51,498 nucleotides of DNA, taken from assembly GCA_005885125.1 (NCBI GenBank), contig VAXU01000034.1, positions 1-51,498 on the forward strand, in the 5' to 3' direction. Below are positions 18,349-26,309 of the stretch, in pieces. Each line of letters starts with the position of its first letter. Position 1 is the first letter of the stretch. The notes under the pieces are model-generated. The model worked only from the letters and a program-made list of their open reading frames with translations. It was not told the DNA's origin and did no database searches. The stretch is from Actinomycetota bacterium. Lineage in GTDB: Bacteria; Actinomycetota; Thermoleophilia; Gaiellales; Gaiellaceae. A program made the position numbers and the translations under genes.

Positions 18349-19772
18349 AACACAGGCAGCGTGAGCGTAACCCGCTTGATCTGTGCGGTCGAGTTCTCCG
18401 GCACCGAGTTCAGGTAGACGAGATTCTGGAGGCTCTGGGCCGTCGAGGTGGCCGCGAGCATCACTCGCAGCCGCGACCCGCGCGGGATCGACGTGATCTC
18501 GTCGGGAAGGCGGAGCGTGATCGTTCGCACGGCCCGGCCGAGTGTTGACGTCTCCGCGCCTCCGTCGGTGACGACCAGCTCGCTGCCGTCCGGCCGGACG
18601 GCACTCAGCACGGCGACGAGGTGGCGGTACCCCGTCCGGCTCGAGACGCTGACGCGAACGGTGGGCGCGCCGAACGTCTCCAGGCGCGGGACGCGTGCAG
18701 TCGTCCGCACGACCTTGCCGGACGCGGTCAACGTGCCCGAGCTTTTGAACGTGAACGTGAGCGAGCGCGTCGGCGGCATGCCGACGTACGAGTGCACCTT
18801 GTTGTGCGTCCACGGATCCTCGGCGAGCAGGACGACCGAGCGCGAGCCGAGCGTGCTCGGCACGCGCTTCACGAACCGGTCGAACCAGTGCTCGACTTCG
18901 CCTGCGTAGTACTGCAGCTCGTCCGGCGGATTCGCCGCCGGCGTGTGACCGAGGTTGCCGAGGTAGAGCCGCTTCGGTCCGGTGAGCAGCTTGAACGCGG
19001 ACAGTGCCTGGTCGGCGTCGAACGCGAAGTCGCGTCGTCCTTGCAGCAGCAGCGTCGGGATGTTGAACCCGCGCAGCTGCGCGCGGACCGAGCGTTTTGC
19101 GAAGAATTGCTGCAACGCAGGCGTGTTCCGTTCCGAGAGCGCGTCCTGCACCACCGGCAAGAGGCTAGGGTCGTAGCGCGACTGCGGGATGCTCTGCGAG
19201 AAACCGACGACGACCCCCGCGCGCACGAGACCCTGCGGCTCGAGGGCCTCCCGCAGATCTGTCCACGTCGCGGCGACCGCGATCGCCGCGAACGGGACGC
19301 CGTAGACGGCGGCAAGCCACACCATGCCGCCGCCGTAGGAGACGCCGAACGCGCCGATCCGGTTCGGGTCGATGTTCGGCCGCGCCAGGAGCCAGTGGAA
19401 GAGCTCGATCGTGTCCTGGAGCTCACGCGGCCCGTCGAGGGAGAACAGCCCGCCCGACTCGCCGTGCGCGCGCGCGTCGAAGGTGACTACCGCGTAGCCG
19501 TTCGGGACGAGGTACGTCTCCGCGACGCGGTTCGCCGACCAGTTGCTGATGTCGAACGAGTTTCGTGTCTGGCCGAGCCCGTGGAACATCATGACGGCGG
19601 GCCAGCCGGTCGCCGGCGGGGTTCCAGACGGCGTGTAGTCGGTGACGGCGATCCGAACGCCGTCGCTCATCGTGACCGTCGTGTCCACTTTCGTGAAGTC
19701 GGCGGTTGCGACGTGTGGCGCCGGCCCCGCGAGAACGGAGGCAGCACTGATGAGGGCGAGGGCGCCGAACAC
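18264..19772 (-). CDS. CocE/NonD-family (X-Pro dipeptidyl-peptidase-like) secreted hydrolase
   Basis: A hydrolase with a signal sequence (ALALISAASVLAGPA), an alpha/beta hydrolase domain with nucleophile elbow GVSYGGG, acid in DFAFDADQ and histidine in GNLGHTPA, and a C-terminal jelly-roll domain ending around KRVTLTLPVLR. The last 27 residues (from KPISPGS on) are an out-of-frame reading of the binding-protein gene, so the natural stop has been lost. GTG 19772 is supported by TACGCT eight bases upstream. Likely substrates are esters or peptides outside the cell. Confidence 0.85.
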   Translation of the reverse strand: MFGALALISAASVLAGPAPHVATADFTKVDTTVTMSDGVRIAVTDYTPSGTPPATGWPAVMMFHGLGQTRNSFDISNWSANRVAETYLVPNGYAVVTFDARAHGESGGLFSLDGPRELQDTIELFHWLLARPNIDPNRIGAFGVSYGGGMVWLAAVYGVPFAAIAVAATWTDLREALEPQGLVRAGVVVGFSQSIPQSRYDPSLLPVVQDALSERNTPALQQFFAKRSVRAQLRGFNIPTLLLQGRRDFAFDADQALSAFKLLTGPKRLYLGNLGHTPAANPPDELQYYAGEVEHWFDRFVKRVPSTLGSRSVVLLAEDPWTHNKVHSYVGMPPTRSLTFTFKSSGTLTASGKVVRTTARVPRLETFGAPTVRVSVSSRTGYRHLVAVLSAVRPDGSELVVTDGGAETSTLGRAVRTITLRLPDEITSIPRGSRLRVMLAATSTAQSLQNLVYLNSVPENSTAQIKRVTLTLPVLRKPISPGSRTSRRRPPRSRSRRTRPPA

Positions 19773-19780
19773 CGTTGGCC

Positions 19781-19786
19781 AGCGTA
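19781..19786 (-). promoter_or_regulatory. -10 box TACGCT (leaderless type) for the CocE-like hydrolase
   Basis: TACGCT on the minus strand, eight bases before GTG 19772, in a 35-bp divergent spacer shared with murI. Confidence 0.55.
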
Positions 19787-19795
19787 CGCCACCGA

Positions 19796-19801
19796 TACGA
19801 T
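19796..19801 (+). promoter_or_regulatory. -10 box TACGAT (leaderless type) for murI
   Basis: TACGAT six bases before GTG 19808. The two divergent -10 boxes are only nine bases apart, so the promoters overlap and may compete. Confidence 0.55.
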
Positions 19802-19807
19802 CGGCGG

Positions 19808-20626
19808 GTGGATTCGCGGCCGGTGGGCGTCTTCGACTCGGGGGTGGGCGGGCTCACCGTCCTCCACGAGTGTCTGGTCACGCTTCCGCACGAGGACTTC
19901 CTCTATCTGGGCGACCACGCCCGGCTGCCCTACGGCCCGCGGCCGCTCGACGAGGTGCGGCGGTTCGCCCGCGAGATCGGCGCGTTCCTGGAAGCCCAGG
20001 GCGTCAAGCTCGTCGTCGCCGCCTGCAACACGGCCACCTCCGCTGCGCTGCCACAGCTGCAGGAGGAGCTCGCCGTCCCCGTCGTCGGTGTGATCACCCC
20101 TGAAGCGCACGCTGCAGTGCAGGCGACGCGCAACCGCCGCGTCGGACTGCTCGCGACGGAGGCGACAGTCGAGGCCGGCCGTTACGCGGAGCTCGTGCGC
20201 ACGCTCGACGCGGGCGTCGAGGTCTTCTCCGTCGCCTGTCCGCGGCTCGTGCCGCTGATCGAGAGCGACGATCCGTTCACCGCCGAAACGACGGAGGCGG
20301 TGCGCGAGTACGCGATGCCGTTGAAGGCGGCGGGCGTCGACACGGTGATCCTCGGCTGCACCCACTATCCATTGGTCCGCCCGATCTTCCAGCGGGTGTT
20401 CGGCCGTGACGTGACGCTTGTTTTCTCGGCCGAGGAGACCGCGCGCGAGGTCGCCGAGACGCTGGCCCGGAAGGGCTTCGAAAACGATGCGTCGCGCCAA
20501 GGCGGCTACCGGTTCCTCACGACCGGCGACCCCGACGTGTTTCGCACGATGGGCGCCCGCTTCCTCCAGCTGCCGATTCCGGCGGTCGAGCGCATCGAGC
20601 TTGCGGAGCTGACCGCCGCCGCATGA
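19808..20626 (+). CDS. murI: Glutamate racemase
   Basis: A 272-residue racemase supplying D-glutamate for peptidoglycan. The two catalytic cysteines are Cys73 in AACNTATS and Cys184 in LGCTHYPL; Asp10 is in VFDSGVGGL. One oddity is GDHARLPYG where most relatives have GDTARxPYG. The start GTG 19808 follows a TACGAT box. It is the first gene of murI-rph-mgtC-rdgB and overlaps rph by four bases (ATGA). Confidence 0.95.
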   Translation: MDSRPVGVFDSGVGGLTVLHECLVTLPHEDFLYLGDHARLPYGPRPLDEVRRFAREIGAFLEAQGVKLVVAACNTATSAALPQLQEELAVPVVGVITPEAHAAVQATRNRRVGLLATEATVEAGRYAELVRTLDAGVEVFSVACPRLVPLIESDDPFTAETTEAVREYAMPLKAAGVDTVILGCTHYPLVRPIFQRVFGRDVTLVFSAEETAREVAETLARKGFENDASRQGGYRFLTTGDPDVFRTMGARFLQLPIPAVERIELAELTAAA

Positions 20627-21336
20627 ATCGCGCCGACGGCCGCCGCCACGACCAGCTCCGCCCGCTCGAGCTCGAGCCCGGCTTCCTCGAGCAGCCGCAC
20701 GGCTCGGTGCTGTTCACGCAAGGGAAGACGAAGGTGCTGTGCACCGCGTCCGTGCAAGAGGGTGTGCCGCGCTGGCTGTACGGCAAGGGCCGTGGCTGGC
20801 TGACGGCCGAGTACTCCCTCCTGCCCGCGTCGACAGGCGACCGCACCGAGCGCGAGGCCTCGCGCGGGAGGCTCGGCGGTCGCACGGTTGAGATCCAGCG
20901 GTTGATCGGCCGTTCCCTGCGCGCGGTCACGGACTTCGAGGCGCTCGGCGAACGGACGCTCTGGGTCGACTGCGACGTGCTCCAGGCCGACGGCGGCACG
21001 CGGTGCGCCGCGATTTCGGGCGCATACGTCGCCGCACGCCGCGCGCTCGATCGGTTCGGCCTCGGCCGCACACTGGCGGGATCGGTCGCAGCCGTGTCCG
21101 TGGGAATCGTCGACGGAGAGCCGCTCCTCGACCTCGACTATTCAGAGGACTCGCAGGCCGAAGTGGACATGAACGTCGTCATGACCGGCGAAGGTGCGCT
21201 GGTCGAGGTGCAGGCGACCGCCGAACGCACGCCGTTCACGCGCGCGCGACTCGACGACCTGCTCGAGCTCGCGGCCGAGGGGATCGAGGAGATCGCCGTC
21301 GCGCAGGAGGAAGCAGCTGCTGCTCTTCGTGCATAG
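20623..21336 (+). CDS. rph: Ribonuclease PH
   Basis: A 237-residue phosphorolytic 3'-5' exoribonuclease that trims tRNA 3' ends. Typical segments are [58 protein letters not shown] and [10 protein letters not shown]. Length is normal. Its C-terminus overlaps the mgtC start by eight bases. The association with murI and rdgB is a long-standing bacterial arrangement. Confidence 0.95.
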   Translation: MNRADGRRHDQLRPLELEPGFLEQPHGSVLFTQGKTKVLCTASVQEGVPRWLYGKGRGWLTAEYSLLPASTGDRTEREASRGRLGGRTVEIQRLIGRSLRAVTDFEALGERTLWVDCDVLQADGGTRCAAISGAYVAARRALDRFGLGRTLAGSVAAVSVGIVDGEPLLDLDYSEDSQAEVDMNVVMTGEGALVEVQATAERTPFTRARLDDLLELAAEGIEEIAVAQEEAAAALRA

Positions 21337-22021
21337 CATCCCGACGCTCAACTGGGACGAAGCGTTGCTTCGACTCGCGCTCGCTGCGGTGCTCGGAGGA
21401 GCGATCGGGATCGAGCGAGAGCTCCGCGAGCGCGAGGCCGGCCTGCGCACGCACCTGCTCGTCTCCGTCGGCTCGGCGTTGTTCACGATCGTGTCGGCGT
21501 ACGGCTTTCACGACTTCCTCACGTCGGGGCAGGGCGTCATCCGCGCCGACCCGACACGGATCGCCGCGCAGATCGTGACCGGCATCGGCTTCCTCGGCGC
21601 CGGCGCGATCATCCGTCAAGGACTGACCATCCGTGGGCTGACGACGGCCGCCACGTTGTGGGTCGTCGCGGCGGTCGGGCTCGCTGCGGGAGCCGGCTAC
21701 TACAGCGGCGCGGTGATCACGACGGCGCTCGTGCTCTTTGCGCTCTATCCGCTGCGCATCATGGCGTACCGGTACATCCGGCGGTTTCGTCCGGAAGATG
21801 GTCGCCTGCTCGTGGAGCTGCCCGCCGGCGAGAGCCCCGGCAACGTGATCGACGAGGTCGAACGCGCCGGCGCCCGGCTCGAAGCGATCGAGGTGAGCGA
21901 GGAAGGCGACCGGCGCCGGCTCGAGCTCGACGTCACGCTGCCGCCTGGGACGCAGGTACCGGCGCTCGTGGCCCGGATCGCGGACGTCGTTCAGGTCACC
22001 GGAGTGCGGTGGGCCGAATAA
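21329..22021 (+). CDS. MgtC/SapB family membrane protein
   Basis: A 230-residue protein with four to five membrane helices (about residues 10-140), containing [38 protein letters not shown] and [16 protein letters not shown], then a soluble ACT-like C-terminal domain ([19 protein letters not shown]). MgtC-type proteins modulate ATP synthase or ion balance; the role here is unknown. GTG 21329 lies inside the rph end. Its position between rph and rdgB is unusual, since those two usually adjoin. Confidence 0.88.
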   Translation: MHSIPTLNWDEALLRLALAAVLGGAIGIERELREREAGLRTHLLVSVGSALFTIVSAYGFHDFLTSGQGVIRADPTRIAAQIVTGIGFLGAGAIIRQGLTIRGLTTAATLWVVAAVGLAAGAGYYSGAVITTALVLFALYPLRIMAYRYIRRFRPEDGRLLVELPAGESPGNVIDEVERAGARLEAIEVSEEGDRRRLELDVTLPPGTQVPALVARIADVVQVTGVRWAE

Positions 22022-22483
22022 GAGCGCGCTTGTGCTCGCGGAACGAGCACAAGGCGCGCGAGCTCGAGGCCCTCCTGCCCGGCTGGACGATCGAGCTCCT
22101 CGAAGCGGAGGAGTTCCCGCCCGAAGAGGGGGCGACGTGGCGGCCATCCCGGCGTCCACTCGTCCCGGAGCGCTGCCGGTGACGAGGTCGGCTGGCTGCT
22201 GCGCGCGCTGGAGGGGATCGGCGGGGACGGCCGCCGCGCCCGCTACGTCTGCGAGCTGGTCGCCGTGTCGCCCTCGGGCGAGGAGTTCCGAGGCAGTGGC
22301 ACGCTCGAGGGTCGCATTGCGGAAGTGCAACGAGGGGTCGAGGGCTTTGGGTTCGACCCGATCTTCATCCCGGACGGGGAGAAGCGCACCGTCGCAGAGC
22401 TCGGCAACGGGTGGAAGTCGAAGAACTCCCATCGTGCGCGCGCCGCCCGCGCGTTGCTCGAGGCGTTACGCGAGGCCCGGTAG
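22009..22483 (+). pseudogene. rdgB: RdgB/HAM1 dITP/XTP pyrophosphatase, broken by an internal deletion with frameshift
   Basis: The N-terminal part reads from GTG 22009 (LCSRNEHKARELEALLPGW to PPEEGAT, about 22137). The frame then becomes nonsense, while another frame (from about 22139) gives the family's second half: GGHPGVHSSRS, GDEVGWLLRALEG, YVCELVAVSP, GFGFDPIFIPDG and SHRARAARALLEAL, ending at 22483. Missing are roughly 33 residues carrying the ENAxxKA helix and the catalytic DDSGLEVDAL-type loop. The enzyme removes non-canonical purine nucleotides, so this copy should be dead. The 3' end overlaps the convergent yihY gene by 18 bases. Confidence 0.85.
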
Positions 22484-23293
22484 CTCGTCCACGAGCTGTG
22501 CTTCCGTGCGTCGCCTCCGCCACCAGTTCAGCTCGGCGCCGAAGACGATCACGTTCGCCATCACGTACAGCCACACGAGGAGGATCGCCGGCGATCCGAA
22601 CGCACGCAACGTTGGGTTCAGGTTCGCGTAGCGCTGGTAGAAGGGGAGGACCTGGAATGTCGCCTCGAGGAACACGGCGGCGAGGATCGCGCCCGGCAGC
22701 ACCTCCCGCACGGTCACGTCCGCGTTCGTGAGGAAGTAGTAGCAGGAGACGAGGAACACGAAGACGCCGAGCAGCGAGACCGCAATCGAGAGCACGTAAG
22801 CGGAGATCGAGTTGTCTGCGAACCCGGGTACGTAGTCCTTCAACGCCGAGACGCCGATCGAGCCGGCTAGCAGTGCGACGAACAGCGTCACGAGGGAGCC
22901 GATCATCAGCAGCGACGCGAGCCCCTTCCCGCGCAGGAACGACCGGTTCGGCCGCTCGTAGACGATGTTGAACGCCGACTCGAGGACGCTGAAGAGCGAC
23001 AGCGACGTCCACAGGAGCGCCGCGCCGCCGACGATCCCGAGCGTGGTCGCGTTGTCCTGCACGGCGTGCACGAGCTTGACGATCTGGTCGATCGGCGTGC
23101 CGGGGAGCGCGCGCTTGATCTCCTTCACGAGGAAGCTCGATTCGTCGGCACGGCCGGCGAGCCCGAGCAGCGACAGCGAAAGGAACGTCAGCGGCACGAA
23201 CGCGAGCAGCGCGAAGTACGCGATCATCGCTGCGAGGTGCGGGCCGCGGTCGGCGTAGAACTTCCGCCAGAGATCACGTCGTCTGAAGCGCAC
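22466..23293 (-). CDS. YihY/virulence factor BrkB family membrane protein
   Basis: A 275-residue membrane protein with about six helices. DLWRKFYADRGPHLAAMIAYFALLAFVPL at the N-terminus, ALLWTSLSLFSVLESAFNIVY in the middle and GSPAILLVWLYVMANVIVFGAELNW at the end are typical. The family was once misnamed RNase BN; its function is not settled. GTG 23293 is chosen because earlier codons lie inside the divergent roadblock gene. A TATTCA box lies five bases upstream. Confidence 0.85.
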   Translation of the reverse strand: MRFRRRDLWRKFYADRGPHLAAMIAYFALLAFVPLTFLSLSLLGLAGRADESSFLVKEIKRALPGTPIDQIVKLVHAVQDNATTLGIVGGAALLWTSLSLFSVLESAFNIVYERPNRSFLRGKGLASLLMIGSLVTLFVALLAGSIGVSALKDYVPGFADNSISAYVLSIAVSLLGVFVFLVSCYYFLTNADVTVREVLPGAILAAVFLEATFQVLPFYQRYANLNPTLRAFGSPAILLVWLYVMANVIVFGAELNWWRRRRTEAQLVDELPGLA

Positions 23294-23302
23294 GCGCCTG
23301 AA

Positions 23303-23308
23303 TATGCT
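23303..23308 (+). promoter_or_regulatory. -10 box TATGCT for the roadblock gene
   Basis: TATGCT nine bases before ATG 23318 in a 24-bp divergent spacer. There is no ribosome site, consistent with a leaderless or nearly leaderless transcript. Confidence 0.45.
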
Positions 23309-23317
23309 GTATCTGCA

Positions 23318-23839
23318 ATGGACGCGCAGCAGGCTCTCGCCGACCTGACCGAGATCTCGTCCCAGATCCAGGCTGCCGTCGTCTTCGACGACAAGGGCAA
23401 GGTCGCGGCTTCGACGCTCGACGAGAACCGCGCCGGCGGCCTGGCTGAAGGGGCTGGGCGGCTGCTGGAGCACGCACAGGGGGTCAAAGCCGGGGATGGC
23501 GGGGTGACTCAGCTCGAAGCGGCGACGCAGGAGGGAAGCGTCTTCGTCGTCGCGGAGGGGAAGACCCGGATCGCAGCGACGACCGCACCGGATCCGACCG
23601 TCGGCCTCGTTTTCTACGACCTGAAGAGCGCCTTGCGCTCGATCGCTGTGAAGCCGCCCGTCCGCGCCAGCGGACCAGGGGAGGGGGTCTCGGGGGAACC
23701 GGGAGGTTCCCCCGCGCGGACCACTGAGCCCAAGCCCGCCGCCAAGAAGAAGCCCGCCCCAAAGAAGCCGGCCGCCGAGAAGAAGCCTGCCGCACCGAAG
23801 AAGCCCGCCGCCCGGCCGAAGAAGCCCGATGCGCCGTAG
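23318..23839 (+). CDS. Roadblock/LC7-like protein with a Lys-Pro-Ala-rich tail
   Basis: A 173-residue protein. Residues 1-110 look like a roadblock/LC7 fold (LADLTEISSQIQAAVVFDDKGKVAAST, then GSVFVVAEGKTRIAATT, then VGLVFYDLKSALRSI). Such domains often partner small GTPases or MglB-like regulators. The last 50 residues are a low-complexity basic tail of KKPA-type repeats, similar to histone-H1-like tails, which could bind DNA, RNA or acidic surfaces. It is followed by a tiny membrane protein and pyrE, with overlaps. Confidence 0.75.
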   Translation: MDAQQALADLTEISSQIQAAVVFDDKGKVAASTLDENRAGGLAEGAGRLLEHAQGVKAGDGGVTQLEAATQEGSVFVVAEGKTRIAATTAPDPTVGLVFYDLKSALRSIAVKPPVRASGPGEGVSGEPGGSPARTTEPKPAAKKKPAPKKPAAEKKPAAPKKPAARPKKPDAP

Positions 23840-24029
23840 CGTCGCAGCCCTGTTGGGCGTCGCGGGCGGAATGCTCGCGGGCGCCGCGTTCATTCGCCGG
23901 CGCAGCGCGCACCGTGAACGGGTCGACCTCTATTACGAGGACGGCTCGATGATCTCGCTCTCGAACGGCTCGCCCGACGCCGAGCGCCTGCTGCCGCTCG
24001 CGCGCGAGATCCTCCGCAACACCCGGTGA
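23829..24029 (+). CDS. Small membrane-anchored hypothetical protein
   Basis: A 66-residue protein starting at ATG 23829 inside the previous gene's end. An N-terminal hydrophobic segment (VAALLGVAGGMLAGAAFI) is followed by a basic stretch and a soluble acidic part (VDLYYEDGSMISLSNGSPDAERLLPLAREIL). It overlaps pyrE by four bases. I do not recognise the family; the tight coupling suggests a real gene. It may anchor the roadblock protein. Confidence 0.6.
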   Translation: MRRSVAALLGVAGGMLAGAAFIRRRSAHRERVDLYYEDGSMISLSNGSPDAERLLPLAREILRNTR

Positions 24030-24583
24030 CAGACGACGAGCTGAAGCGCGCGCTTCGCGAGCACGCGTATCTCGAGGGGGACTTCGTCCTGCGCTCGGGA
24101 AAGCGTTCGCGCTACTACCTCGACAAGTACCGGTTCGAGACTCAGCCAGAGCTGCTGCGGGAGTTGGGACAGCGGATCGTTGAGGTCGTCCGAGACCACG
24201 AGCCCGAGGCGATGCGCCTTGCCGCACCCGAGCTGGGTGCAGTCACGCTCGCCACGGCGGCTTCGCTTGATTCCGGGCTGCCGTTCCTCATCGTGCGCGG
24301 CTCCGCGAAGGAGTACGGGACGATGAATCGCATCGAGGGCGTGTTCGACGCGGGCGAACGCGTGTGCCTCCTCGAGGACGTCGTCACCTCGGCGGGCGCC
24401 CTGCTCGAAGCGGTTGAGGCACTGCGCGAGGCCGGTTTGGTGGTGCGAACGGCCGTGTGCGTTGTCGACCGCGAAGAGGGCGGCGCCGAGGCCCTCCGCC
24501 GGCATTCGGTCGATTTGCGGTCGCTTTTCGTCGCCAGCGAGCTGCTGGAAGCAGGCAAAAACCCCGCAAAACCGCATGGTTGA
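24026..24583 (+). CDS. pyrE: Orotate phosphoribosyltransferase
   Basis: A 185-residue type I phosphoribosyltransferase making OMP from orotate and PRPP. YYLDKYRFETQPELL is at the N-terminus, GAVTLATAASLDSGLPFLIVR in the core and the PRPP-binding loop is VCLLEDVVTSAGALLEAVEAL. Length and motifs are normal. GTG 24026 overlaps the previous stop. pyrF follows after the HU gene, so UMP synthesis genes bracket the DNA-binding protein. Confidence 0.93.
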   Translation: MTDDELKRALREHAYLEGDFVLRSGKRSRYYLDKYRFETQPELLRELGQRIVEVVRDHEPEAMRLAAPELGAVTLATAASLDSGLPFLIVRGSAKEYGTMNRIEGVFDAGERVCLLEDVVTSAGALLEAVEALREAGLVVRTAVCVVDREEGGAEALRRHSVDLRSLFVASELLEAGKNPAKPHG

Positions 24584-24608
24584 GCGGGTCCCACCCGCCT
24601 GTTAGCCT
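24580..24608 (+). promoter_or_regulatory. Promoter of the HU gene
   Basis: TTGAGC at 24580-24585, 17-bp spacer, TAGCCT at 24603-24608. Unlike most promoters here it gives a leader of about 35 bases with a Shine-Dalgarno run (GGGAGGAGAGGG, 24637-24648). The spacer contains a small hairpin, GCGGGT-CCC-ACCCGC. Confidence 0.65.
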
Positions 24609-24649
24609 CTTTTGGCGGCTTTTCCATCCGACGACGGGAGGAGAGGGAC

Positions 24650-24931
24650 TTGACGAAACAGGAGTTCGTGAACGAGGTCGCCTCGAAATCGGGGTTGTCG
24701 GCGCGCGACGCCGCGCGGGCCGTCGACGCCTTTCTCGACTCGATCACCGACACTCTGCGGCGCAAGGAGGAAGTGACGTTCACCGGGTTCGGGAAGTTCA
24801 CCACGCAGCATCGCGCCGAACGCCAGGGCGTGAACCCGCGCAATCCGACCGAGAAGGTGACGATCCCCGCGGCCACGGTGCCGAAGTTCTCAGCGGGGAG
24901 CCAGCTGAAGGCGGCTGTCAAGGGCGGCTAG
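24650..24931 (+). CDS. hup: HU-family DNA-binding protein
   Basis: A 93-residue HU/IHF protein that bends and compacts DNA. MTKQEFVNEVASKSGLSARDAARAV is the dimerisation part, VTFTGFGKFTTQHRAERQGVNPRNP the DNA-binding beta-arm base, and KVTIPAATVPKFSAGSQLKAAV the C-terminus. It starts at TTG 24650, two bases after a strong ribosome site, and has its own promoter and terminator. Confidence 0.93.
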   Translation: MTKQEFVNEVASKSGLSARDAARAVDAFLDSITDTLRRKEEVTFTGFGKFTTQHRAERQGVNPRNPTEKVTIPAATVPKFSAGSQLKAAVKGG

Positions 24932-24956
24932 GAGCGACGGCCCCTCCTCCAGGACT

Positions 24957-24986
24957 GACGAAGGCCGCCCGAGAGCGGCCTTCGTC
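24957..24986 (+). terminator. Rho-independent terminator after the HU gene
   Basis: Perfect 12-bp stem GACGAAGGCCGC / GCGGCCTTCGTC with a six-base loop CCGAGA, then GTCTTTC. It isolates the HU gene from pyrF. Confidence 0.85.
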
Positions 24987-25001
24987 GTCTTTCGGCAGCA
25001 G

Positions 25002-25007
25002 TAACCT
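25002..25007 (+). promoter_or_regulatory. -10 box TAACCT (leaderless type) for pyrF
   Basis: TAACCT seven bases before GTG 25015, immediately after the HU terminator. Confidence 0.55.
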
Positions 25008-25014
25008 GCGAAGA

Positions 25015-25914
25015 GTGGCGACCGTGGCGACCACGCACTTCGCCGACCGGCTCGCGGACGCGGTCGAGCGGAAGCGATCCCAGCTCGTCGTCGGCCTCGA
25101 CCCGCTTCCGGATCACCTCCCGGTCGAGTTGCGCGGCGAGGTGCATACAGGGCGTGAGGAGGCGGCAGCGGCCTGCGAGCGGTTCTGCCGCGGGCTCGTC
25201 GACGCCGTTGCACCGTACGTCGTCGCGGTCAAGCCGCAGGTCGCGTTCTTCGAAGCCCTCGGCGCAGACGGCATCCGCGCGCTCGAAGACGTCTGCGCGT
25301 ACTCGCGGGCCGCCGGCCTGCAGGTGATTGCGGACGGGAAGCGCGGCGACATCGGCTCGACCGCTCGCGCGTACGCGACGGCCTTCCTCGAGGGCGATCC
25401 GCCGCTCGCGGACGCGCTCACCGTCAATCCCTATCTCGGGCGCGATTCGATCGAGCCCTTCCTGGCGGCCTGCCGTCGGCACGGCGCCGGCATCTTCTGT
25501 GTCGTGAAGACGTCGAACGCAGGCGGCGCCGAGATCCAGGATCTCGCGCTCACGGACGGAAAGACGGTGTGGCAGCACGTCGCGCGGCTCGTCCAGGAGT
25601 GGGGCGAGGACCTGCTTGGCGAGCATGGGCTCTCAGCCGTCGGCGCGGTGATCGGCGCGACGCACCCGCGTGCCGTCGGCGAGGCGCGGCGGCTGCTGCC
25701 GCGTTCGATCCTGCTTCTCCCCGGCGTCGGTGCCCAAGGCGCCACGCCCGCGGACGTCGCGCGGGCGTTCACGAGCGGACCTGCCAGTGCCCTGGTGAAC
25801 GTATCGCGAGACGTGATCTATGCGTTTCGGGTTTCCGGGATGGAGTGGCGGAGCGCCGCTGCAGCCGAAGCCTCCCGCTACGCGCGGGAGGTCTGGTCTG
25901 TTTCCGGCTGGTAG
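25015..25914 (+). CDS. pyrF: Orotidine 5'-phosphate decarboxylase (long, type 2)
   Basis: A 299-residue decarboxylase completing UMP synthesis. QLVVGLDPLPDHLP, VVAVKPQVAFFEALG, the catalytic VIADGKRGDIGSTARAYA loop with its Asp-Lys pairs, TVNPYLGRDSIEPFL and the phosphate-binding LLLPGVGAQGATPAD segment are all present. The length fits the mycobacterial-type PyrF. GTG 25015 is chosen from the TAACCT box. The next gene follows without a gap. Confidence 0.94.
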   Translation: MATVATTHFADRLADAVERKRSQLVVGLDPLPDHLPVELRGEVHTGREEAAAACERFCRGLVDAVAPYVVAVKPQVAFFEALGADGIRALEDVCAYSRAAGLQVIADGKRGDIGSTARAYATAFLEGDPPLADALTVNPYLGRDSIEPFLAACRRHGAGIFCVVKTSNAGGAEIQDLALTDGKTVWQHVARLVQEWGEDLLGEHGLSAVGAVIGATHPRAVGEARRLLPRSILLLPGVGAQGATPADVARAFTSGPASALVNVSRDVIYAFRVSGMEWRSAAAAEASRYAREVWSVSGW

Positions 25915-26298
25915 GTGGATCCCCGCCGCCGCAGGGAGCTGACACGGTACGGGGCGCCGGCGGCGTTCCTCGCGGCCGCGACGATCGCGGTGCTGTTGAT
26001 CAAGGCGGGACTGAGCGGTGGCTCGGGTGCGACGACGACCGTAGGGGCGCTTCCGACCGGCACGACGACCCGAGCAACGCAGACGCGCTCGACGACCACG
26101 ATCACGACCTCGACGACCCCGATCACGACCCCGACGACGTCGACGACGGCCGCGCCGCGCTACTACACGATCCAGAGCGGGGACACGCTTGGTTCGGTCG
26201 CGCTGAGAGAGCACACGACCGTAGATGACCTGTTGCGCCTGAATCCAGGCGTCAACCCGCAAGGCCTACGCGTCGGTCAGCGGATCCGCGTGGGCTAG
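25915..26298 (+). CDS. LysM-domain membrane protein
   Basis: A 127-residue protein with one N-terminal membrane helix (YGAPAAFLAAATIAVLLI), an external Thr/Ser-rich linker (residues 38-80) and a C-terminal LysM domain (YYTIQSGDTLGSVALREHTT to GLRVGQRIRVG) for binding peptidoglycan. The linker is built of near-repeats of the codons for T-T-T/S-I-T (about 26030-26155). It begins at GTG 25915 directly after the pyrF stop and its TAG stop is part of the dacA promoter box. Confidence 0.85.
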   Translation: MDPRRRRELTRYGAPAAFLAAATIAVLLIKAGLSGGSGATTTVGALPTGTTTRATQTRSTTTITTSTTPITTPTTSTTAAPRYYTIQSGDTLGSVALREHTTVDDLLRLNPGVNPQGLRVGQRIRVG

Positions 26299-26301
26299 GC
26301 T
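26296..26301 (+). promoter_or_regulatory. -10 box TAGGCT (leaderless type) for the D-Ala-D-Ala carboxypeptidase
   Basis: TAGGCT overlaps the LysM gene's TAG stop and ends eight bases before GTG 26310, which favours that start over TTG 26301. Confidence 0.5.
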
Positions 26302-26309
26302 TGACTCCC

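Noticed and set aside
22466-23893. A longer YihY protein starting at 23893
   Set aside because: The extra 200 residues are an antisense reading of the roadblock gene; GTG 23293 gives the normal family length.
26030-26155. Tandem codon repeats as a CRISPR or minisatellite
   Set aside because: They encode the Thr-rich linker of the LysM protein in frame, with irregular units and no spacers.
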